A stretch of DNA of 64,000 bases from positions 124,001 to 188,000 of the forward strand of contig VZTJ01002463.1 in assembly GCA_013397795.1 (NCBI GenBank). Direction: 5' to 3'. This document shows positions 23,931 to 35,886 of the stretch, one piece after another (positions within the stretch are counted from its first letter, which is position 1; each line of letters opens with the position of its first letter). The position numbers and the translations under genes are program-made. The notes under the pieces were generated by a model. The model ran no database searches and was not told where the DNA came from. It saw only the letters and a program-made list of their open reading frames with translations. The DNA comes from Orthonyx spaldingii. Taxonomy: Eukaryota; Chordata; Aves; Passeriformes; Orthonychidae.

Positions 23931-26900
23931 GCACTATTAAAAGAACCCCAAACCTTTCTACTTCAGGAAATCTGTGATAAATCACACTTTAATTAACTTT
24001 ATATTAAACCTTCCTGATAGAAAGATCCTGGAAGTGGTCTATGAAGCCTAGTAGCCTCCAGCACAGGACACTTGAAAGTAGAACAATGCTTGTCTTTTCT
24101 GAAGGTGTGACCTTGTCCCCAGCATGATATTGGATTGGCCCCAACAGCACACGAGGGCTGTGCCCAGCCCCATTCCACCACAGTTTGCTCCAATCCCATC
24201 CTGAGCTCTACCAGCCAGAGAACAGAGTAATCCCCATTGCTTTTCAGAGCTGGTGCTGGTTTATGCATACCACTACAACCTGGCACACCAAAAGACAAAG
24301 CTCCTGTTGATTTAAGGAAGAGGAGGATTAGGACCTGTGGTTTTTCATTTTATTTTGAATGTTTGCAGACCTCTCTTGTTATAGTTACATTATTTGTGCA
24401 TGTATTAGCCCCGAGACTTGGCTGTGTAATTAGTTTCTGTCAATAATAGGAACTGACGAGCCTGTTCAAACCCACATTGCCTTGACATTAATGTTTCACA
24501 TAGACACAAACATCCTCTGCCTTCCAAGAAGAGAAGAAGTTGGTGTACTCAGAAAATCTTCAAATATGGCCAGCCACACACCTCCACTGATTCCCACCTT
24601 GGATTTACACAGACTTGTAAAACAAAAGGAAAAACAATAAAACTAGATGAAAATGCTCATACAGTGTTTCAATCCTCTTACTAAAACTGTGCTGCAACTT
24701 GCCACAAGCTCAGACCTACCTAGCCATGATGTCTTGGGTTTGATTTGTGACACTGATCATCCAATTTTATGGAAATGTGAAATTTTAAAAACATTCTGAA
24801 ACTATAAAGAATTTAACCACGTCCTTAATTTTACACAGTGTCAGTGCAGGAGATTTAAAAAGCAATAAACAAACTTGTTACTGCAATAGAATCGAAGACA
24901 AATCATAAACTCACTAAAGTTGCAGAGCTAAAATATGGTGTGGAGAATGGACAATGGCAACATTTATTCAATAAAACTCATTTATATGTAAAAGATTGAA
25001 TAAGAATATATACCAGTATGCAGGCACAACAAATTATATAAGAGAAAAAAAAGTTTTATGGGCAAGATGTTTTATATTATGCATGCAAACATCATAGCAG
25101 TACGGGCAAAGGTGTTAACCAGATCTGCAATCATGCTGTAAAGTGCCACAGAGGTGATGGGAATTGTGGCACTAGCCATACAAAGGATGACATCTTAATA
25201 GTTTTCTGTAATAAGCCAGCTGTGAGAGCTACTCCTATTTAGTATTTGTCTTTTTCCCCTGAGACATAAACCCAGTCCTCTATCTGCTTATGAAATCTAA
25301 ATATCCAAAGGCCTTTTCTTCAAGAATGATGGTGTATTAATTCTGATGGCTGGGTCAAATTTCAGCCCGGGTAATTGCTTTCTGCTAAGACATAGTTAAA
25401 CTTATAGTTTTAATTTAAAGATGAAAAAGAGATGTGCTCCTCCACAGTCTGCTGCCTGTGTTGTATTCACACAATCTCCACTGTGGGAATCACTATTTTA
25501 ATGTGTTGCTTGAGTCCTGCTAAGGTTTACCTCAGCTACTAAAATTACAAGGACCTTATTTAATAGGAAAGGTCACCTTTACTTCTTCCACCACAAATTT
25601 GGCCCGAATATTTGTTACATCTAGAGATTGTTTGTGGATATTATACAGACACAGACCAACAGGTAGAAAGATGCTGCAGGTTTTTCTATTCAAATGCTTT
25701 TCCAGAGTTAACATGAGGACATGGCTCAGGGTAAGAGCACTGCCACAAATGTTAGGGGAGCACCCAGGCAGATTTGCAATGGTGGTAACTAACAATCTTG
25801 TGGCAATCAATCAATTAACAGAATGTGAAAAACTAGTGAAGACAAGCTTGCAGATAAGAGTAAACAATCTGGGCTGGAATTGTGGAGGAGAAAGTGAAAT
25901 TCCATTTCCAAGGCTGTCAGAGGGATTTAAACAATCACTCAGGAGAAAGGTTTTCTTTTTGCCCTTTGTTTTTTCTTTATTTTCTCCAGGCTGAGGGCTT
26001 CCATAGATCTTCTCATTGATCTGAAGTGGCCAGGGGCAGAAAAAGCCAATTTTGTCTGCATTAGCTTGTCTCCCTTCCACTATAGCTTAACACAAAGAGA
26101 AATGCCACCCACACCCCAGAATGACTCCATGCCAAAGGCTTGTCTCAGAAAGCAGGATTCAAGCCAGGCACTTCAAATTTGAAAGTCAAATGCTCCCAAA
26201 ACCAGTGGAGGGAGAGGTCTGGAACTGGTACCAGCCCACACACTCCTGCAGGCAGAGGCTCCAGGCGATGGCCACGTGCAAATCGTGGAACAACTCACCC
26301 GTGCATGAGCGGCGTTGAGGTCTGGATGGGTTCCCCCTTCCCTCCCCTTTACTTTTTCATCTGCAAAAGCAGTTGCCACCCAGACTTCTATTCTGTTACT
26401 TGATAGCTTGAAAGTAAAAATCCCCATTATGTAAGGTACCCTGGAAGGCCAGGACATAGGGCCCTGCAGGCGGGCCAGCAGCTACGTGCATGGAAGGGGA
26501 TCTTGCATAAAAGTGTTTAGTTCTCTGCTGGTAAAGTCTCTGACAGCAGCCGCTGAGGGAGCTGCACTTGTCCAATTACATTTAGAAAATGCCTCAAAAC
26601 CAGAACATATTTTTTTTTAACAGAGAAACTCTCCTTTTTCCCTTGAGTCCCCCATCCCTCAAACGAGCTAAAGAGCTCCATTTCCAAGACCGTGGAACTG
26701 ATTTTGCCTTTTGAGAGGAGTTGAAATGTTTTGTGGCCGAGGAACATTCACCTGCTGCCTTCCAGCTCTCACTGAATCCCAGTGGCAGAGAATATTTTTG
26801 TGGGAGAGGACCCCAAACCCACACAGATGATAGATGGTCCTCAATCCCCACTGAAAGGGGGTTCAGGACTGCTTCCTTCTGTGCCCTAAAGTCAGCAGGG

Positions 26901-29123
26901 GCTGGAACAAGAAGTGCCATTTATAAATCTCTCCCTATTTGCACCCTATGCAGAGGTTATCTGGTTTGCCTTTCTCCAGCACTGCATACAACTATCACAA
27001 AGTACATCAGTGCAGCCATACAGTGTCATTTTTGTAATTAAAGCCCCTGACATTGGCTTTCCTGTTTAACCTGCTGTATTGGCACTGCTCTCTGTTCTTC
27101 CTTTAATGTAGCTGCTGATCTTTCAAAGATCTTGGTTGTGTCTCAAAAGCCAGCTGGAGGTGGACTCTTCAAATAGAGTCAAAGAAAAATCGACATGAGG
27201 AAAGTTAACTAAACTTTAACTCAAAGAAAAGTTTTCTCTTAAGTTTGGAGCAAATATTGAGACCTGCTTTATTACAAAGCCACTCTGCCATATTGCCAAG
27301 GGCTTATGTCTGACTTAACACATACACAGTTAATCGCCTGGCCAAAAGAGTTGAAACCTGGGAAAATGAGAAAAATGGTCATCATAAATGTCATATTAAA
27401 GGGGAAGATCATAAGTTGTGAAGTAGAAGGTTGAATTGTTCTGTGTCTTTATTTAATCACAGCAACTGCATTCATTCTGTAGACTGCAACACAATGGGGC
27501 CATCTGTGTTCCAACAGGAATAACTATAAAAATACCAGACAACCAGATCAAGAGACGCTTCAGTGGGAAAGTAAATTCAGATGGAATGAAATCTATAGCA
27601 CACTTTGCCTGCTGAGTATTCACACATATAAAAATTGACATTCAGGCTCAAGCATACATAAATGCCATTGCTCAAATGATCCTGGAAATTTCTGACTGTA
27701 TTATGATAAAAACATATTCTTTTGCTGGCATGTTTGCAGTGGTGTAATGGCTCACCAGAGTTAAGTGCTCAGGGGAGGAATTTCCTGGGAGATCATGGGG
27801 TGCTAGTGTATGAAAGGGTTTTAGGCAGCTTCTGAAATGTCTGCCCTCTAAGGGCAGCTTTGTGCTGGCAAAGAGGCCAGATCTGTCCTTGAGTCATATT
27901 CAATAGCATAAATCTCTAAGTACTTGCTGAGCCTTGAAATAGAAGATACCAGAAACAGGACTACCCAAAAATCATCTCTGCAAACTGAATAGGCATCTGA
28001 TAGTTACACGATAAGAAAACCCTTGATCTTTGGTCTTGTTGATATAAATTACACATCTTGGGGCTGTATATATTTATGTAGCTTTAGACAAATAATAGGA
28101 ACTATGGGTTGGTTTTCACAGCTCTATTTGCTTTCAAATTTAGAATAATGAACCAACCCTTGGGCACTCATTCTGGAAACTGAGACTGCCTTATGAGATT
28201 ATCTGCAGCTCAATAGTCAGGGGACAAGGGAAATAAAAGGATTCACATTACGAATTTTATAATGACTTACTGCTCACTTATCTGAAAAATAGTTGGAGTC
28301 ATAATTAGTCAGCCTTTTCGGTGCTTTAAGTTGCAGAGATTTCTATCTGCTGCACACCTTAAAATTTGCATTTTAATGGGCTAAAGATGTATATCAGTAA
28401 TAGCACCAACGGATGCTCTCTTATCACTAGTATTAATACAATATACAGCTTAGGAGGCTAACCTAAACACAGTACAGCAGGTTTGATCAATAAAGAGCAC
28501 AGAGTGACGAAAGCAAGTCAAATCTAAATGTCACTATACTGACATGCCTCTAAATAACGAACTCCAGGCTGCAGTCTGAGGTCAAAACCATATCAATGCC
28601 ATGAATATGCAGATGGTTCAGCCAGATATGGTAAATACAGAGTTCATTTTCACCTGTGCAATTGTATGAGGAAAAGTTCAATACGAAATGCAGCTGCCTA
28701 TGGTGGAGAGCACATACTCATGAACAAACCCCAAAATCCTAAGCATTGTATTACGGACATTTTAATACTTTTTTGCAAGAAATAAAAGGGTTGACTCCAA
28801 CTAAGGCAGAATATTATTCTGGTTCCTACTTATTTTTAATTCTAAACCTGTAATACAACCAGTAACTGTTAGGGAGGATTTTCCCTTTCAGCTTTTATGA
28901 CCAAACGCAACCTCTTATGACCAGAAAGCAGTGCTACTGCTCCCTCAGCATAATTTCCACAATCATGGCAGCAAGGTGGGGAAAAGAAAATATATCTGAC
29001 TAAAGAAGCCACTGGTGAACAACACAGCATCATTTCCACAGCTCCCTTGGTGTGGCTTACCTGGGAACACTCTGAGTACCACCAGGTTTTGGCCTAGTGC
29101 ACAGCATAGTGCAGTGCCACCAT
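23931..29123. other. Unique AT-rich non-coding stretch
   Basis: No repeats recognised over about 5.2 kb. Overlapping frames on both strands at 25556-26457 reach 131 codons but lack domains. A polypyrimidine tract plus AG at 25960-25989 is an isolated acceptor-like site. Parts of 24640-25200 and 27900-28640 are AT-rich and repeat-free, so conservation testing is worthwhile. Confidence 0.45.
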
Positions 29124-29175
29124 TTGCCATGGATTAACTACCAGTATTTCTATACCGATGGTTAATCCATGGCAA
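29124..29175. repeat. Perfect 15-bp inverted repeat (hairpin)
   Basis: The left arm ttgccatggattaac (29124-29138) is the exact reverse complement of the right arm gttaatccatggcaa (29161-29175). The spacer is 22 bases. In RNA the stem could extend by a G-U and an A-U pair. The arms stop sharply on both sides. This is far longer than the usual chance palindrome. It could be a foldback element tip, a small inversion-duplication or a stem-loop RNA. No family was recognised. Confidence 0.85.
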
Positions 29176-30645
29176 TACATTACATTATGTTAATTTTATA
29201 CATATGTATTCTGGTTTTTTCTGCTATATATTTAATCTGAACAGGACAGGTAGAAATCCTGATGAATACCCAAGCTGAGAACAAATTAGCAACTGCAATG
29301 CGCTGGACAACTCTGAGACAATATTTGATGTCCTTCTCTTTTGGTTCAACAGAGACAAGAAAGAAAAGGGGAAACAGAAAAAGCACCACAGAGGAACAAA
29401 AAAAAACCAGAAAAGAGAAATCACACACATGCACACACAAAAAGGGAAACAGTAAACAAATTTATTTTCATAGCTTTTACATAAGGAAAACATGAAAATT
29501 GCCAGATATAACTTGCATCAGCATTGCTTCTGGATCCAAATTTCTACAAGAGTTCAGTGGAAGAAGTGATTGTCCAGCTCAAAAGGTGAATTACCTTCCT
29601 TAGGGAAATTAATTGCCACTCACAACATTACAAAGAGTTAATTTCTTTAAGATGTAGGCAAACACCATTATTTTAGAAATACACTAATTTATAGAGTTTT
29701 ACATGTGCCATCCTGATTCCAGTTTATAACAGATCTGTTGGAGTAGCTTCTTCCAGGTGGACACTGATGAAAGGAAGAGGGTGAGAAAAGCTGGCCACAG
29801 AAGATGGAAAATGCAACAATAGGTGATGGAGGCTTTCTGACGCATGAAGGGCTTCATCTCCAGATAATATATTCCTCTGACATAAACAACTTGAGAAAAT
29901 GACATATTTTGCTCTTTAAAGATGAAAAGAAATATTTACTTTGGGAAGACTGGATTAAACAGGGATTAAGTTCATTGTTGAAACTGTCACTCCATGGCTG
30001 GAGGGAACTGAGGGGCTGAGCTGCCTCCTTCTTGCCATGTTTTCCAACGTGCTTCTCTGAAATAATTTCTAGTTTTAGTTTTGCTTAATTGTGCATCAAA
30101 ACACTGGAGCTGGGAAGGGAGACAAACACTGCTTCCTCTCCTCCAGCCTGGGAAAGTCATGGTGTCAGCAGCTGACATAAACTGCAGACAAGGAGTAAAA
30201 TTACAGGAATACACAAGAGAAAACTCAGAACTATACACAGGAAACTTACTTAGTATTCCTAGTAAGTGAAGTCTCTGGAGAAAATCCAAGAAACATCTCA
30301 TATTTATAGTGAGGGTCTATGGTAAATGTGTGTAATTCAAGGGCACGTAATTGAACCACAGAAGGATTGGATAAAACTGCTAAAGCCTTTCAAACCCTCT
30401 GGTGTTCCAGCAAGTTTAAATGGTGTTTGAAATACCCAGCACTTTGAGTGCTCTTTGCAATGGCAGAAAGTCGCCTTAAAGACAACTGAAGTCAGCCCCA
30501 AAGAGAACTACAGAAACAGAGCCTGGCTTGGGGTTTTGATTAAGACTGGCTGGAAAATAAAGATTAATTTTATAAATGGAAATGTGTTTTAATTTGCATT
30601 ATAATTGAAACAAGACACTTTGAGAGAAGCAGGAGAAGGAGGAAG
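29176..30645. other. Unique non-coding sequence with purine-rich patch
   Basis: 29336-29460 is A/G-rich on the plus strand, which explains the long overlapping frames on both strands there. No gene or repeat family recognised. Confidence 0.5.
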
Positions 30646-30730
30646 AGAGACAAAAAAGGGGGTGATATCAATACTGTGGCCTGGTGATTACCACCCTCAC
30701 TGCAATACAGGAGGCAGGGGTTCAAGTGCT
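30646..30730 (+). repeat. tRNA-like SINE head relic (possible)
   Basis: tgtggcctggtgattacca (A-box-like) is followed after about 30 bases by aggaggcaggggttcaagtg (B-box-like, GGTTCAAGTGC). This is the order and spacing of tRNA-derived SINE heads. The B box has two mismatches, and no SINE body is recognisable downstream. Confidence 0.4.
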
Positions 30731-31440
30731 GCAATCCCTGGAGTACCAAACCCCTGTCAGTCCAATAAATAGTTGCTCTTACAATAATCACAGAAGGACT
30801 CATATCAAATGGAAAATTTCTGTATCAAAAGATCACTTTAACCACTTTAATCAAAAGCCCTACCACTTCTCCTCATCAAAAATTAGGAGCTTTTCAGAAT
30901 ATTCCCAAAAGGGAGCTCGAATGCGTTTTATTGACAATTCCAAGACCACGTTACTTGATGCCAGTCATTAAGAGATTTCCTTCAACTAAAACTTTCTCAA
31001 TTTAAATCCCATGAGGTTCTGCAGTAATCTTTCATCTCTTATAGTTAGGGCAGTCCTTCACATCTGGAATTAACTCCTATTGGCAGCACTGATGAGCTGT
31101 AACTGCAGAGGGAATGGCATTATTCTTGAAAATGAAGAGCAGGTTTGGGGCTGTGCTGGTCAGGTGTTCTCCATCAATTTGAACTTCTTTAACCACAACT
31201 CTTGCTAATTGCTCTTTTCTCAGTGTTGAGTTGGTACAGGGAAATCATCAAACCAAAGCCAAAAGAAGTTGAGGATACTTTTTGAGGTCAACAAGTTATA
31301 GATTACTCTGGGGAAACAGCACACTCCAGAAGATGCTTATTTTGTTTTTTTCTTTTAATCTAGAATTCTCCAAGTGTTAATAAAAATAAAGTGAGTTTTT
31401 CTTGCCTTTTCTTTTATATTGTTTGATTTTCATGTGTTTA
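30731..31440. other. Unique non-coding sequence, nothing recognised
   Basis: The plus-strand frame at 30684-30971 (95 codons) overlaps the tRNA-like relic and has no motif. Nothing else found. Confidence 0.5.
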
Positions 31441-31515
31441 TATAGAATTATAGAGGTTAAAAAGACCCTTGAGATCATTGTGTCCAATCATACAACAGAG
31501 GCACTGCAGATACTT
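31441..31515 (-). mobile_element. Short CR1 LINE 3' terminus
   Basis: tatagaattatagaggttaa, then aaagacccttgagatcattg, then tgtccaatcatacaacagag. This is the reverse complement of the CR1 3' end variant with 'gatctcaaaggtcttttccaacctaa'. Only about 75 bases remain. The sequence variant differs from the 'ccatgggcaggg' type found elsewhere in the window, so it is a different and probably older subfamily. Confidence 0.75.
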
Positions 31516-34500
31516 GATACCAGAAAATCCATGTTACTGTCTTTATTCACTATTTGAGAGGCAAATCTGAATATTAATAATTACTTTGTGTCTGTTTTAT
31601 CTTCTTTAGCTTGAAACTTTGCCTGTTTGGGGGCTGAAACCTCATTGGTATGTTTTCATAACATAAAACTGTTGAATAAATTCTTTACAGGTTCTCTAAC
31701 ATTTCATCCTGGGAAGAAAATGGGGGATGGAGGGAATTGCTAAATATAGCAACTTTATTCCAGTAATGTTTATATGCATATTTAACGTTTTAGAGGGAAT
31801 TAACTCCTATCAAGATAGAATAAAAAAACCCCAACTTTAGATCATATGCAATAAAGCCAAATATCCTAACTTTAGTCAGCTAATGTCTGTCTTTCTCATT
31901 AACAGTCATCAGCCATAAGTTTTCCAGAGTCATTCAGCCTCCCAGGTGCAGGTGAGCCAGGGATGCCATGAGTAGGGGAGGACCTGGATACCCCATTGAC
32001 CAGCTCAGTTCATGGATACCCGCCATCAGTTGATGAGGATATCCTGTCATTGTAATGAACCTGTTATTGTAATGAACTTCTTGGAACTATCAGTCAGAAA
32101 TCCTGGTTATAAGCCTTGAGTATCCCATGGTCCCATTTCACTGTAATCTGCAATGAAAGGTGTTTCTCCCCCATGTTTACCTGGAGGTAAACAAAAGGAG
32201 ACTACAAAGTGTCTCATGATCTACCAACAGCAGGGAGATTGCACTGAAGTTTAGGAAGGACATTTTCAAAGGCACAAATCTCAGTCAGGAGCACAGCTGT
32301 GTCTTTGAACACGTCCCTCGGTGCTTGAAGTTGGGCTCCAAAAGGAGATTCAGCTCCCACCCAGCTGAGCTGAAACCTGCTGGCTCTTGTAACCAGCCTG
32401 ATTTACAGTCACAGAGAAAGCCCCTCCATTGTCTTTCCTTGCCTGAAGAGATTACATTTTAAAACACCATTTTATGAACTTGTGAAGCCTTCACTATATT
32501 TTGGTAGAAAATCCCATCAAAAAGTGCCTGTCCTACTCCTTTCCTTTCAGCTTTCCTGAACTTCCTTTCACCTCTATGTTCATCTTTTCTTTCTGGAATC
32601 TCTCAGGAATGATAACATCTCATCTTTTATAGTTCTGGCTCTCCTGGCCAGGCCAGGACAGAAGTCCAGGTCAGGCACCCGACCACAGCCACCATAGCTG
32701 GGATGCCAGGTCAGGACCATCTGGAGTATCTCAAGTTCAAAAATTTTGTGGCAGGTTATAAAAACAGGTAAAATTAGGGGACAGTGGGATTTGGTCTGAA
32801 ATGGCACAAAAGAAACCATAAGATGCTCAAGAGTACCAGACCTTCCACTTGCATTAAACCTCCATCTTCCAATCATCTGCCTTGGTGTAAAGCTCTCTGT
32901 ACAAGGCTGATCATGAGTTTTAAAGCCAGTCCCTTGACTGTGATTAGCTTTTGATTGCCTCAACTTTCTCTATTCGAAATGTACATTCAAAAACTAAGAG
33001 AAGTTTATTGTTGACTGGGAAAACTATAAACTACTTGGATTTAATTGCACCATGCTGAAGCACAGCTTTGAATTGCATATATCTTACTGAAAAAGTTAAA
33101 TGTTGTCATCATCCGGCCACACTGAATAGTTAAGACTGGCAGTACTACTTATTAAACACACAGATGTTTAAAAGTTTGATTAGGGAACTGTAACAAACAG
33201 CCCCAGGTTCAGTAGCATGTGGAAAATAATGTAGCAGAGTTAAAGTGCACTAAGAGTTACTTAAGGACTAAGAGTAACACTGAAAAATCAGAGCCCCGTG
33301 GAGAAAACCTCGAATACTAAACAACTGGGAGGCACCCAGGGAAGTGGGTTTTATTCCCAAAGCCAAGCAGAACACAGCTTCCTTCCCTCATCACAGCCAC
33401 TTGAGTGAGGTTCAGGTGGGTGCAGAGCACAGCCAACCCAGGTGGAGAAAGTAATCTTTACACCTTTCACAAAATCAAAGCTTTAACACACACATGCCAA
33501 ACAAGATGTACTTTCAAAAAATAACAGACATTGCATAGTTCCATTGGGGTTTCTTCTATATATGAAAGTTAAAAAAAAATTAAAAGAGGGGTAGAAAAAC
33601 AAATAATTGCTTTCCTGTTTACAGTATCATTCAAATACTCCTTTTCTTTGCATATGGTGAAATTAAAAACAGAAGGTGAAAATTTTTTTGTTTTAGTGAC
33701 TTCAACTCTCTGTAGAAACAGCTGGACATTTTGTATCACCACATCTGAGACACTCAGTTATTGGATTTGTTCTCTTAATACCACCCCTGACAAATGGAAA
33801 CATCCATCCTATTTTAGCAAAAAGGGAACAGAGTGACTGGACATGAAGTGTGTGGCTGAGCTAAAAATTTAGTCTGCAAATCCTAATCTAAGACCTCATC
33901 TATTAAATCATCCTTTCACAGACTCCCATCACTATATATGGGTCTGTAGGATTTAATCCACCCTGAGCCATCCCATAGGTTTCAGTGTTTCCTGGGTGCT
34001 CCAAAATATATTCAAACTTTGAAAAATGGTAAATTTTGAGATTCACATGTGAAAAACTTTAACCTAAATACACATCCAAATCCCTCTATAGACTAGACAG
34101 AGAGCAGGAATTTTAAATAGAGCTGTGATTCTCTGTTTGTCAGTGAGACCTCTATTACAATCATCCTTTCCATTTTTATAAGGTCTGTCCTTGGCCACAA
34201 GAACATCCTGTAAAACTTCTGAAGATCTGACTGTTACATTCTTTGGTCACTTGTTCCATCAAGTCACACCTGTGAACCCCCAGAAAATTTACTGATTTAC
34301 TGCCAAAATGCCACAAAACTCCTAGAGACGGTCCCAACACCCAGATTTAATCATTCCTTTACTTAACATGCAGTGTTAGGGAATTAAACAGAAAGTAAAA
34401 AATTAGAGAAAGAGGTACAGTCTTTACAAGCTTTCATTGCTTGAAAAATATCTGAAGTCTTGACTTCAGACTTTTCCAAAGATGCACTAGAATTGAATTT

Positions 34501-35026
34501 AAGGCTTTCTCCCTTAACATTTAACTTAAAATGCTTTCCTTACTGAAATATGACTGCAGATTTTAAAATTTGTTAGGGAAAAAAGACAGCTTCATTTAAG
34601 TTAGAACTCCATAAGTTTCCTATTGATGGGAAAAGTAGCAATGAGATCCCACCAGGGTCCAGACCCTTATTAGGGCTGGCTGAAATGCATCACTGCCCAC
34701 TGGAAATAACCACAGTCCAGGTAGGTATTTTTTTTTGCATATGCTCATATTTCCTACAATGTGAGGGATATACCCAGGCAGGTTCTGTGGGGTCTTGATG
34801 AATGGGTGTTATTTTTCTTTCTCTAATATTTCTGTTACTGTGGAAGAGGGAGAAAAAAGAAAGTATCAAGTGTAAGGAGGAGACAAAAATCCCAGCTGGC
34901 TTTCAAATGTTCATTTATACATCTGTCTGCAACACACATCCTTCACTATCCTTGATCCACTCAGGGGATGACTTGGAAAATGGAGCCAGGTAGAAAGAAA
35001 GAGGAGATAAATTAATGTGTGTCTGT
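31516..35026. other. Unique AT-rich non-coding stretch
   Basis: Contains a small direct repeat ttgtaatgaac (32051 and 32070 regions). The minus-strand frame at 32580-32963 (127 codons) has no motif. No transposable element recognised. Confidence 0.45.
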
Positions 35027-35031
35027 ATGTG
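35027..35031 (+). repeat. Left target-site duplication (atgtg), one of two possible positions
   Basis: The same five bases follow the LTR at 35603-35607. Another atgtg at 35015-35019 would give an LTR start at 35020, because the flank is TG-rich. The later start fits known avian LTRs better. Confidence 0.6.
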
Positions 35032-35253
35032 TGTATTGGGTCTGACTGAGGTAAAGCTCACAGCCCTTACAGTGCTGTGCTTTGCATTGGTAGCTGGTGT
35101 TGATAACAGACCAGTGTTTTGGCTACTGCCAAGCAGTGCTGTCCCTCTGACATTCCTTCCCCCACCAAAGGGGACAGGGCTGGGTGAGATCCTGGGAGGG
35201 GACACAAGCAGGCCAGCTGACCCAAATCAGCCAAAGGGATATTCCATACCATA

Positions 35254-35261
35254 TGACGTCA
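35254..35261 (+). promoter_or_regulatory. Consensus CRE (TGACGTCA) in the LTR promoter
   Basis: The full palindromic CREB/ATF site lies 15 bases upstream of the TATA box. It could make the LTR responsive to cAMP or stress signalling. Many other copies of this family, as I remember them, carry a decayed TGACATCA, so this intact site is notable. That comparison is from memory. Confidence 0.75.
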
Positions 35262-35268
35262 GCTCAGA

Positions 35269-35276
35269 TATAAAAG
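35269..35276 (+). promoter_or_regulatory. TATA box of the LTR
   Basis: TATAAAAG, downstream of the CRE and about 208 bases before AATAAA. This is a canonical LTR core promoter layout. Confidence 0.8.
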
Positions 35277-35476
35277 CTGAGGAAGAGAGGAGGAAGGGGG
35301 GGCATTCATGGAGTCTTCACTGTGTGCCTCCCGGAAGAACCATTACGTGTGCTGAGGCCCTGCTTCCCAGGAAGTGTCCGAACATCGCTGGTGATGGGAA
35401 GTAGAGATTGATTGGTTTTTTTCCCTCTTTAGCTCTTGCATGCGCAGACTTTTGCTTGCTTCTTCTTCTTTGCTGT

Positions 35477-35482
35477 AATAAA
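35477..35482 (+). terminator. LTR polyadenylation signal
   Basis: AATAAA in the context ctgtaataaactgcc, about 120 bases before the LTR end. Confidence 0.75.
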
Positions 35483-35602
35483 CTGCCTTATCTCACCCTA
35501 GTTTTTTCCGTCCATATTACTCTCTCCCCTGCCCCAGTGGGAAAGGGAGGGATAGAGCGACTGAGTGGGTACCTGGCACCTAGCCAGGGTCGACCCACGA
35601 CA

Positions 35603-35607
35603 ATGTG
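35603..35607 (+). repeat. Right target-site duplication (atgtg)
   Basis: Directly follows the terminal ACA and matches the five bases before the LTR. Confidence 0.65.
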
Positions 35608-35627
35608 TGATGGTGCTTTATAGATTG

Positions 35628-35886
35628 AATCACAGGATGAGCTTGGTTTGAAAGAGATCATCTTGTTCCAACCTCCTGCCATAGGCAGGAACACCTTCCA
35701 GGTTGCTCCAAGTCACTATCCCAGGTGGCCCAAGCTCTGTCCAACCTGGCCTTGAACACTTCCAGGGATGGGGCAACCACAGCTTCTCTGGGCAACCTGA
35801 GTGCCCCCTCACAGTACAGATTTCTTCCCAATACCCAAGCTGAACCTGCCCTCTGTCAGTGTGAAGCCATTACCTCTTGTCCTAGA
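35628..35886 (-). mobile_element. CR1 LINE, 5'-truncated 3' end
   Basis: aatcacaggatgagcttggt, then ccaacctcctgccataggca, then ccaacctggccttgaacact, agcttctctgggcaacctga and tgaagccattacctcttgtc. About 260 bases survive. An insertion-like stretch near 35705-35735 (gtcactatcccaggtggccc) and a deletion after 'gcaacctg' distinguish it from the other copies. It begins 20 bases after the LTR duplication, so the two insertions are neighbours. Confidence 0.92.

Larger units (their letters stand above)
35032..35602 (+). mobile_element. Solo LTR, avian ERVL-type with CRE
   Basis: Begins TGTATTGGGTCTGACTGAGG and ends TCGACCCACGACA (TGT...ACA), about 571 bases, with atgtg duplicated on both sides. I recognise the segment ccaaagggatattccatacc followed by atatgacgtcagctc and atataaaagctgaggaag as a widespread avian LTR promoter. 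An upstream 'agtgttttggctactgccaa'-type segment belongs to the same family. AATAAA at 35477-35482 is followed by a C/T-rich end and a final ggtcgacccacgaca. No internal retroviral sequence lies on either side, so it is a solo LTR. The frame at 35015-35404 (129 codons) is the LTR's own sequence and not a gene. Confidence 0.9.

Noticed and set aside
35015..35404. 129-codon plus-strand protein
   Set aside because: It lies inside the solo LTR and includes its U3, CRE and TATA box. LTRs of this type do not encode it.
23057..35602. A provirus bounded by the LTRs at 23.1 and 35.0 kb
   Set aside because: The two LTRs belong to different families, each has its own target duplication, and no gag, pol or env sequence lies between them.
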